Shown here: one piece after another, positions 6,637-12,559 of the stretch | Layout: each line of letters begins with the position of its first letter | Numbering within the stretch: the first letter of the stretch is position 1 | Source of the DNA: a virus | Direction: 5' to 3' (one strand) | Length of the DNA: 20,014 nucleotides | Virus record (IMG/VR): IMGVR_UViG_3300044491_001171 | Span: 1-20,014 of that record | Program-made: the position numbers and the translations under genes | Notes under the pieces: model-generated | Databases searched by the model: none | What the model was told of the DNA's origin: nothing | What the model saw: only the letters and a program-made list of their open reading frames with translations

Positions 6637-6854
6637 TGAAAAAGAAAACAGGAAACGTTCAGAAAGCTTTTGATAGTAACTTTACAGCTCAGTCATATGA
6701 GATCGGGCCTGGACATGGTGCTGCTAAGAAAGGACAAAAAATCTATAACAAAGGGAAAAGTTCAACTAATAAAAATGAAAAGGAAACTTTTCTAAAACGT
6801 ACTGGCCCTCAACTACCTCTTGCTAAGAGAAAGATCAACAAAAAATATGGTTAA
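6636..6854 (+). CDS. Basic hypothetical protein (72 aa)
   Basis: Starts at the ATG of a TAATG overlap and encodes 72 residues, MKKKTGNVQKAFDSNFTAQS onward. It is Lys-rich throughout, with YEIGPGHGAAKKGQKIYNKG at about 21-40 and a tail LAKRKINKKYG that resembles the end of the 36-aa protein (both finish near KKY). It is the last member of the coupled chain and precedes the structured non-coding stretch before the capsid gene. No family is recognised. It may be a small head-associated or DNA-binding protein. Confidence 0.7.
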   Translation: MKKKTGNVQKAFDSNFTAQSYEIGPGHGAAKKGQKIYNKGKSSTNKNEKETFLKRTGPQLPLAKRKINKKYG

Positions 6855-6890
6855 CATTAGCCCCCTCAGAGGCTACATAATATCTGATTT

Positions 6891-6912
6891 TTCCTTGTTA
6901 ACTCACAAGGAA
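6891..6912 (+). repeat. Inverted repeat, 8-bp stem with 6-nt loop
   Basis: TTCCTTGT at 6891-6898 and ACAAGGAA at 6905-6912 are exact complements. No T-run follows, so it is not a usual intrinsic terminator. Confidence 0.75.
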
Positions 6913-6950
6913 CGGTTACGGATCTAGGACTGGAAAAACCTAGAGTCTGG

Positions 6951-6981
6951 CAGTGAAGCACCTCAGTGTAGGACTTCACTG
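6951..6981 (+). repeat. Inverted repeat, 8-bp stem with internal pairing
   Basis: CAGTGAAG at 6951-6958 pairs exactly with CTTCACTG at 6974-6981. Inside the loop CCT (6961-6963) can pair with AGG (6970-6972). Outward, two G-U and one U-A pair could extend the stem by three. Confidence 0.75.
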
Positions 6982-7008
6982 TTATTGGCATCGGCCCTTA
7001 CGAGGATA

Positions 7009-7031
7009 CCCTTTGCCGTCTAGACGGTGGG
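7009..7031 (+). repeat. Hairpin with palindromic core CCGTCTAGACGG
   Basis: The 12-nt palindrome at 7016-7027 is nested within CCC (7009-7011) and GGG (7029-7031), so an interrupted hairpin of about seven base pairs with a CTAG loop can form. As DNA, a perfect palindrome could alternatively be a dimeric protein-binding site. Confidence 0.6.
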
Positions 7032-7038
7032 AAAGACC

Positions 7039-7081
7039 ACATACTTAATTAATCCAAGATCTTGGAGTTTGAACATACTTA
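7039..7081 (+). repeat. Direct repeat ACATACTTA flanking a 14-nt palindrome
   Basis: ACATACTTA occurs at 7039-7047 and again at 7073-7081. Between the copies lies the perfect palindrome TCCAAGATCTTGGA (7053-7066). The second copy ends 12 bases before the capsid ATG. The arrangement looks like a binding or regulatory module, but no protein can be assigned. Confidence 0.55.
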
Positions 7082-7093
7082 CTTACTCCTTAA

Positions 7094-8218
7094 ATGGCAC
7101 AACAAAATTCTACACTGGTCACTAACCTAACACGTCCTGGCCAGTCTAATGGTGCGGGTGATTCTCGCGCTCTCTATCTAAAACTGTTTAGTGGAGAGAT
7201 GTTTAAAGGCTTCCAGCAGAACGCGATCGCTCGCGATTTGGTGATGAAGCGTACACTTAAGAACGGCAAGTCATTGCAGTTCATTTATACCGGTCGTACA
7301 ACGGCTGAGTATCACACCCCCGGAAATGCAATCCTCGGTAACACCGATGGTGCGCCTCCGGTGGCCGAGAAGACAATCACCATTGATGATCTTCTTATCT
7401 CCAGTGCATTTTTGTACGATCTTGATGAGACCCTTGCGCATTACGATCTGCGCTCTGAGGTATCTCGCAAGATTGGTTATGCACTTGCAGAAAAATATGA
7501 TCGCTTGATCTTCCGTGCTATTGCACGTGGCGCACGTCAAGCATCACCTATCACTAAGTCCAGCTTTGTTGAACCCGGTGGTACACAGATTCGTGTTGGT
7601 GCAACTACCAATGAATCTGATGCATTCTCTTCTGCTGGTTTGATTGCTGCTTTCTATGATGCTGCTGCAGCATTAGACGAGAAAGGAATCAGTCAGGATG
7701 GCAGGGTCGGGGTCTTGAACCCAAGGCAATATTATGAATTGATCCAAGCTGTTGGTTCCAACGGACTGGTCAATCGTGATACCCAAGGTTCAACCCTGCA
7801 AGCTGGCAACGGCATCATTGAGATTGCTGGTATCAAGATCTACAAGTCCATGAATATCCCCTTCCTTGGCCGTTACGGTACCAAGTACGGCGGTACGACT
7901 GGCCAGACTGATCCTGGTAACACTGGTGATTTCGTGAACCCTGCATTGGAAGATGCTTCCACTGCACAAACCGGCATCAACAATGACTATGGCACCGGCG
8001 CTGAGTTCGGTGCTGTATCTGCTGGCCTGATCTTCCAGAAGGAAGCGGCTGGTTGTGTTGAAGCTATCGGACCACAAGTCCAAGTAACCAGTAATGACGT
8101 GTCCGTGATTTATCAGGGTGACGTTATCCTCGGTCGTTTGGCTATGGGCGCAGATTACCTGAACCCCGCTGCAGCCGTTGAGCTGTATGTAGGTGCTTCA
8201 GCTCCTTCTGCATTCTGA
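7094..8218 (+). CDS. Major capsid protein (T7 gp10-like)
   Basis: A 374-aa protein forming the icosahedral shell (T7 gp10A is 345 aa). It carries the T7-family signature near the N-terminus: SRALYLKLFSGEMFKGFQQN at about 24-43, then KRTLKNGKSLQFIYTGRTTA, and LLISSAFLYDLDETLAHYDL in the central region. Codon choice shifts toward AAC, TTC, TAC, ATC and GGC compared with the A/T-ending codons of the portal and tail genes, as expected for the most abundant phage protein. It is preceded by a 239-nt structured leader and followed by a strong terminator, so it can be transcribed in excess over the tail genes. The start has no adjacent Shine-Dalgarno; a GGAG at 7064-7067 is too far away. I see no convincing slippery site for a T7 10B-like frameshift product. 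Confidence 0.96.
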   Translation: MAQQNSTLVTNLTRPGQSNGAGDSRALYLKLFSGEMFKGFQQNAIARDLVMKRTLKNGKSLQFIYTGRTTAEYHTPGNAILGNTDGAPPVAEKTITIDDLLISSAFLYDLDETLAHYDLRSEVSRKIGYALAEKYDRLIFRAIARGARQASPITKSSFVEPGGTQIRVGATTNESDAFSSAGLIAAFYDAAAALDEKGISQDGRVGVLNPRQYYELIQAVGSNGLVNRDTQGSTLQAGNGIIEIAGIKIYKSMNIPFLGRYGTKYGGTTGQTDPGNTGDFVNPALEDASTAQTGINNDYGTGAEFGAVSAGLIFQKEAAGCVEAIGPQVQVTSNDVSVIYQGDVILGRLAMGADYLNPAAAVELYVGASAPSAF

Positions 8219-8237
8219 TTTATTTATCAATTTATAC

Positions 8238-8264
8238 AGGATCTCTTCGGGGATCCTTTTTTTT
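8238..8264 (+). terminator. Intrinsic terminator after the major capsid gene, C(UUCG)G tetraloop
   Basis: AGGATCTC (8238-8245) pairs with GGGATCCT (8250-8257) through eight pairs including one G-U, closed by the extra-stable UUCG loop at 8246-8249, and a run of eight T ends at 8264. Its position matches T-phi of T7, downstream of gene 10. Partial read-through is required for the tail genes unless they have their own promoter. Confidence 0.93.
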
Positions 8265-8270
8265 ATTTAT

Positions 8271-8879
8271 ATGGCTTTTCCGACCACTAATTCTGAACAA
8301 GAGCTACCAGCAGTAAATCAAATTCTGCAATCATGTGGTCAGGCTCCTGTGACTACACTTGATCAAACCAACCCGGACGTTGCGATTGCTTATAGCACCC
8401 TTACTCAGGTGTCCCAAGAAGTCCAGGCCGAAGGATGGTCATTTAATCTTGAGCTTGATTATGAGTTCACACCAGATACAAATAATGAAATTTTAATTCC
8501 TAATAACATTTTGCAGATTGACCCTGCACCTGAGTATTTTGAATTAGATGTAGTTCGTCGTAATGGCAAGCTATACGACAAGGTAAAACATTCTTATACT
8601 TTTACTGATGTTTTAAAGTGTGATGTTAAATGGTTGTTTGACTGGATTGATATTCCTAAACCTATTCAAGATTATATTCTTGCTAGAGCTGCAACTATTG
8701 TCTCTTCAAGAATCGTAGGTGACACTACGCAATTTCAAATGCTTGGACAGAAGGAAGCTTATAACCGTGCAATGGCTTTAGAGTATGAATGTAATCAAGG
8801 TGATTACACATACTTTGGTCATCCAAGGGGAATCAATTCTTACAATAGTTTTAAACCGTACCATGCATTGTATCGTTAA
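8271..8879 (+). CDS. Tail tubular protein A (T7 gp11-like, adaptor)
   Basis: A 202-aa protein (T7 gp11 is 196 aa) forming the ring between the portal and the nozzle. The N-terminus MAFPTTNSEQELPAVNQILQ and the following SCGQAPVTTLD are typical of this family, which usually reads EL.AVN.IL..IG.APV. Further signatures are EVQAEGWSFNLE at about 63-74 and DYILARAATIVSSRIVGD at about 133-150. I chose ATG 8271 because it gives the conserved N-terminus; an in-frame ATG at 8193 would read through the end of the capsid gene and the terminator. The start is only six bases after the terminator T-run and has no Shine-Dalgarno. The stop overlaps the next gene (TAATG). Confidence 0.94.
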   Translation: MAFPTTNSEQELPAVNQILQSCGQAPVTTLDQTNPDVAIAYSTLTQVSQEVQAEGWSFNLELDYEFTPDTNNEILIPNNILQIDPAPEYFELDVVRRNGKLYDKVKHSYTFTDVLKCDVKWLFDWIDIPKPIQDYILARAATIVSSRIVGDTTQFQMLGQKEAYNRAMALEYECNQGDYTYFGHPRGINSYNSFKPYHALYR

Positions 8880-11341
8880 TGGCAGCTGTTACACAACGTA
8901 TAAGTAATTTCTTAGGTGGTGTTAGTCGCCAACCTGATTCAAAAAAACTGCCTGGTCAAGTTCGTGAATGCTTAAATGCATATCCTGATCCAACCTTCGG
9001 ACTAGTAAAACGTCCAGGCTTTAAATATTTAGATGTTCTAAAAGATACGGGTGGATCTGCTTTTAGTTCTAATGCTTTAGATAATGCTCATTGGTTTTAT
9101 ATTAATCGTGATAATGATGAACGTTATGTTGGATGTATTGCTGGTACTGAAGTACATGTATGGAATGCTATAGCCGATAGTAGTGGTAATTACGTTAAGG
9201 CTACAGTTACTTATTCTAATAATGGTATTGCCGGATATACAGCAACTAGCTATTTAAATACTACCAAAAAAAATTACAGCGTTCTCACAGTTCAAGATAC
9301 TTCAATTGTTACCAACTCAACAGTTACGGTAACTAAGAATGCAGACCCATCTTATACGTCTGGTCTTAATCATACATTAAAGTTGACTGGTGTTGAATAT
9401 AGTGCAGAGTATTCTGTGACTATAGGTAGCCAGACATATACTGAGACCACACGAAATGCTGATGAATTCACCCCCTCAAACTCTAACAAAGCTTTAGCAG
9501 CTGATGATATTCTGTCTGATCTCGAGACTGGTATTAATGCTCTAAGCATCAGTGGCTTAACTGTCACCAGATTAGATACTAGTATTGAATTGGTATCAAC
9601 TTCTGCTATTACTGTTACGGCACGTGGGGGTAAAGACTCTACTAAGCTACAGGTATTTTCTGATCAAGTAGAGAATGTTACAAAACTGCCTGAGCAATCT
9701 ATTCAGAATCGTATTGTCAAAGTAATCAATACTGAATCTGCCAGTGATACTTATTATGCAAAATTTGTACCAGCAAGTGGTACATCAGGCCCTGGCTTTT
9801 GGGAAGAAACTTTAGGGTTTGGAATGTCTAATGGTCTTAATACTACGACCATGCCACATGAGTTAGTAAACACTGCTTTAAACACTTTTGTATTTCAACC
9901 AGTATCTTATACAGCTCGCCTTGTCGGAGATGATACTACTAATAGTCATCCTACTTTTGTTGACAATAAAATTCAACAGGCATTTTTTCATAACAACAGG
10001 CTTGGGTTCTTAACGTCTGACAACGTATCGATGAGTCAGACTGGTGAGTTCTTTAACTTCTACCATATTTCTGCTTTAGCACAAACAGACTCGGATCCAC
10101 TTGACATCAATTGTTCAAGCATCAAACCAGCTGTTCTTCATGCTGTTATTCCAACAGCTCAAGGTCTTGTCTTATTCAGCAAGTCACAGCAGTTCATCAT
10201 GTTTTCTGATGATCAAGTATTAACACCTACTACAGCCATTATTAGGGGTATCTCTAACTATGAAATGGATCCTGATATTGATCCAGTTGATGTAGGAAGT
10301 AATTTAGCTTTTGTTAGTAAGACTCCTGGCTATGCACGTATCTTCGGTATGCAGACACGTGGTTCTCAAGAGAACCCTATTGTGGTTGATATCAGCAGAA
10401 TCGTTTCTGAGTGGGTTCCTGACACCATTGAGAACCTGATCTCTAGTCCAGCCAATAGTTTTATTGCTTTGTTTGGACCCTCTAGTAATTATATGTGGTT
10501 CTATCGTACCTATAACAACGGACAGGAAACACTGGTTCAGGCTTGGTATAGGTGGTATCTACCAGGCACAGTGCAACATGCAGTTGTTGATAATGACCGT
10601 ATGTACTGTGTCGTTAAACAAGATGGTAAATACATCTTACTTACGGCAAGTCTTACTCAAACGCCTGAAGACCAGATCCTTGTTAATAGTGATGGGCAAC
10701 AAATTAACCCTTACATAGATATGTATGCAGTAGCATCTTCTGTTACTTACGATTCATCCACTAACGTATCTAAGTGTTATCTTCCCTTTGATGACATTGC
10801 CAGTCTCACTCCAGTGCTAGTTATCAAAGGTACTGGTACTAATAACTTTAATGGTGTTACTGAGTCTGGCTTTACCATTAGTCCTGAACGTGGATCTGAT
10901 AGCACTGGCCCCTATTTCAGTGTACCTAATAAAGATCTTACTTCTAATGCAAGTGATGTAGTTGTAGGTTATAAATTTAACTATGATGTACAACTACCTA
11001 CTATTTATTTTAATTCTGATGCTGAGGGTAAGTCATCAGACTTTACAGCTAATGTTACCTTAGCTCGGCTTAAGTTTTCTGTTGGTCTTTCCAGTGGACT
11101 TGGCTTTAAGATCAAATCTAAAGGAAGAGCTGAATGGACTGATATCACACCAACACTAGATGCCAACTATTATTTGGCTGATGATGTCCCACTAGAGGAA
11201 CAGAATGTATTTACTGTACCTATCCACCAAAGGGCTGAAAACGTTTCCGTTCGTCTCTTTAGTGACACACCTTTTCCAGTCTCGTTAATTTCAATGATGT
11301 GGGAAGGAAACTATTCACCAAGATTTTATAGGAGGATTTAA
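8879..11341 (+). CDS. Tail tubular protein B (T7 gp12-like, nozzle)
   Basis: An 820-aa protein, slightly longer than T7 gp12 (794 aa), that forms the tail nozzle below the adaptor ring. The N-terminus contains the hallmark ISNFLGGVSRQPDSKKLPGQ, then ECLNAYPDPTFGLVKRPGF, at about residues 8-48. Central segments NNRLGFLTSDNVSMSQTGEF and ALAQTDSDPLDINCSSIKPA at about 371-420, followed by GLVLFSKSQQFIMF, are typical of this family, as is the beta-rich remainder. The start is the ATG of a TAATG overlap with gp11. The last codons contain the AGGAGG that serves the next gene. Confidence 0.95.
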   Translation: MAAVTQRISNFLGGVSRQPDSKKLPGQVRECLNAYPDPTFGLVKRPGFKYLDVLKDTGGSAFSSNALDNAHWFYINRDNDERYVGCIAGTEVHVWNAIADSSGNYVKATVTYSNNGIAGYTATSYLNTTKKNYSVLTVQDTSIVTNSTVTVTKNADPSYTSGLNHTLKLTGVEYSAEYSVTIGSQTYTETTRNADEFTPSNSNKALAADDILSDLETGINALSISGLTVTRLDTSIELVSTSAITVTARGGKDSTKLQVFSDQVENVTKLPEQSIQNRIVKVINTESASDTYYAKFVPASGTSGPGFWEETLGFGMSNGLNTTTMPHELVNTALNTFVFQPVSYTARLVGDDTTNSHPTFVDNKIQQAFFHNNRLGFLTSDNVSMSQTGEFFNFYHISALAQTDSDPLDINCSSIKPAVLHAVIPTAQGLVLFSKSQQFIMFSDDQVLTPTTAIIRGISNYEMDPDIDPVDVGSNLAFVSKTPGYARIFGMQTRGSQENPIVVDISRIVSEWVPDTIENLISSPANSFIALFGPSSNYMWFYRTYNNGQETLVQAWYRWYLPGTVQHAVVDNDRMYCVVKQDGKYILLTASLTQTPEDQILVNSDGQQINPYIDMYAVASSVTYDSSTNVSKCYLPFDDIASLTPVLVIKGTGTNNFNGVTESGFTISPERGSDSTGPYFSVPNKDLTSNASDVVVGYKFNYDVQLPTIYFNSDAEGKSSDFTANVTLARLKFSVGLSSGLGFKIKSKGRAEWTDITPTLDANYYLADDVPLEEQNVFTVPIHQRAENVSVRLFSDTPFPVSLISMMWEGNYSPRFYRRI
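11330..11335 (+). promoter_or_regulatory. Strong Shine-Dalgarno AGGAGG for the gp14-like gene
   Basis: AGGAGG is embedded in the final Arg-Arg codons of the tail tubular B gene, nine bases before ATG 11345. It is one of only a few clear Shine-Dalgarno sequences in this window. Confidence 0.8.
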
Positions 11342-11344
11342 ATT

Positions 11345-12547
11345 ATGGCAGCATGGGTATTACCCGCTGTTGCCGCAGGCACTGGACTCTTTAGCACCAT
11401 ATTTGGTGTAATGGGAGCTAATGACTCCAATAGCCGCGCAGAAGAAGCAGCAGAAGCGCAATACGAACAAGCTAAAGAACTTTACGAATTTGATTGGGAT
11501 CAAGTTCAACGTAAGTATGAATATGCCAATATTCAGCTAGGAATTGAAAAGACAAAGGATGCAAATCTTAGAGCTTATCAAGAGGCTCAGCTTACTCAGC
11601 AATATGATTCTCAAAATGCTCGTAGAGAATACGAGTATAAAAATAGAGTAGATGCTTTCAATCGCTCTGAGGATATATTTCAACAGCAGATTGGCGTCAA
11701 TGTTGTCAGTTCTTTGCTTGCTCAAGAGGAGGCTACAAGAGCTTTTAATGAACAGCAGATCGCTAATAACTTTCAAAAGGAAGGTCTATCAAGAGATTTG
11801 TTTCAAGCTTTAGATACAACTGCCTTTGCTAAGGCTGAAGTGCAATTGAATAGGCAGAGTTCTATACAAGGCGCTGCAACTAAACGTCGTGAAGCTGAGT
11901 TTCAATATCAGTCACAACGTAAGGAACTTGGCTTTAAATCTCAGCAAAATATGATTGAACAGCTTAAAGCTGAAGGATCTGCTAGGGCTAGAGGAACTGG
12001 TAGAAGTGCAGGTAAAAACGTACAAGCTGCCATGATGATGGCAGGTATGCAGCAAGCACAGATTATTGAAAACATTGCTGATTCTAAACAGCAGTTTAAG
12101 ATTGCATCCACTGCTATTAACAATAGCATGATGAATGATATTAATGCCGCTACGCTTCAGGATGGTCAGCTTGACAATACCATGAAGTATAAGCAACAAG
12201 AATATAATCAAAGTTTGCGTGAATTGAAGGCTTCTATGGATAGTGCTAGAGCAAATCTAGGTGCTACTAAAATGAAGATTAATCTTGATAAGCAGGTTGC
12301 TGATATGAGCGCTAATGCTAATCGTATGTTACAACCCACTATTGGCCCTGAGATTCCAAAACCACCAGAATTACCACCTTCAATATTCCTTGAACCTCTA
12401 AAACCAATTAGACCTCCTAAGCCTAAAAAATTGGCTCCTAATACTCAATCTGCTATGACTACATTTGCTAATGCTATGACTGGTCTTGGTAGCACTATTA
12501 GTAATGTTGCTTCTATCGGTCAGCAGACTAATCTTTGGGGACCTTAA
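11345..12547 (+). CDS. Internal virion / ejection protein (T7 gp14 position)
   Basis: A 400-aa protein, about twice T7 gp14 (196 aa), at the gp14 locus. Residues 1-24 form a hydrophobic Ala/Gly segment (AAWVLPAVAAGTGLFSTIFG) as in gp14-type ejection proteins that insert in the cell envelope. Residues from about 30 to 320 are rich in Glu, Gln, Lys and Arg with no Pro, predicting long coiled coils (EEAAEAQYEQAKELYEF and similar). A Met/Ala/Gly-rich stretch lies at about 225-240. A proline-rich linker, PEIPKPPELPPSIFLEPLKP, follows at about 335-354, then a short Thr/Ser/Gly tail. By analogy with T7 it is ejected first and helps form the outer-membrane pore. Assignment rests on locus, length class and composition more than on recognisable sequence identity. 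Confidence 0.83.
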   Translation: MAAWVLPAVAAGTGLFSTIFGVMGANDSNSRAEEAAEAQYEQAKELYEFDWDQVQRKYEYANIQLGIEKTKDANLRAYQEAQLTQQYDSQNARREYEYKNRVDAFNRSEDIFQQQIGVNVVSSLLAQEEATRAFNEQQIANNFQKEGLSRDLFQALDTTAFAKAEVQLNRQSSIQGAATKRREAEFQYQSQRKELGFKSQQNMIEQLKAEGSARARGTGRSAGKNVQAAMMMAGMQQAQIIENIADSKQQFKIASTAINNSMMNDINAATLQDGQLDNTMKYKQQEYNQSLRELKASMDSARANLGATKMKINLDKQVADMSANANRMLQPTIGPEIPKPPELPPSIFLEPLKPIRPPKPKKLAPNTQSAMTTFANAMTGLGSTISNVASIGQQTNLWGP

Positions 12548-12559
12548 CAACCATTAACA

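Larger units (their letters stand above)
6855..7093 (+). promoter_or_regulatory. Structured non-coding leader of the major capsid gene (candidate cis RNA / promoter region)
   Basis: This is the only gene-free stretch of its size in the window, and it contains a series of inverted repeats. They are: 6891-6898 with 6905-6912 (8 bp, 6-nt loop); 6923-6928 with 6939-6944 (6 bp); 6951-6958 with 6974-6981 (8 bp, inner CCT/AGG pairing); 7016-7027 (12-nt palindrome, flanked by CCC at 7009-7011 and GGG at 7029-7031); and 7053-7066 (14-nt palindrome). T7 has a phage promoter and a structured leader before gene 10. By analogy this stretch could hold a late promoter, a processing site, or an mRNA-stabilising or translation-controlling element for the most highly expressed gene. 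I cannot identify a specific promoter. No tRNA or long ORF is present. Confidence 0.6.

Noticed and set aside
6855-6912. Intrinsic terminator after the small-gene chain
   Set aside because: The AGCC...GGCT pairing at 6859-6874 is weak and its T-run is about 15 bases away; the 6891-6912 hairpin has no following T-run.
6847-6927. 26-codon open frame starting inside the end of the 72-aa gene
   Set aside because: Short, crosses the inverted repeats, no recognisable features and no initiation signal.
6855-7093. tRNA gene in the capsid leader
   Set aside because: No cloverleaf: a GTTTGAAC resembling a T-loop at about 7067-7074 lacks a pairing T-stem and acceptor arms.
8193-8270. Upstream ATG giving a longer gp11, or a frameshift fusion of capsid with gp11 or a 10B-like extension
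   Set aside because: The extension would translate the terminator, and I see no slippery heptamer at the capsid end; ATG 8271 gives the conserved family N-terminus.
659-12211. Open frames on the minus strand and in alternative plus frames
   Set aside because: All lie within strong genes, lack recognisable domains, and follow the codon structure of the real gene on the other frame.
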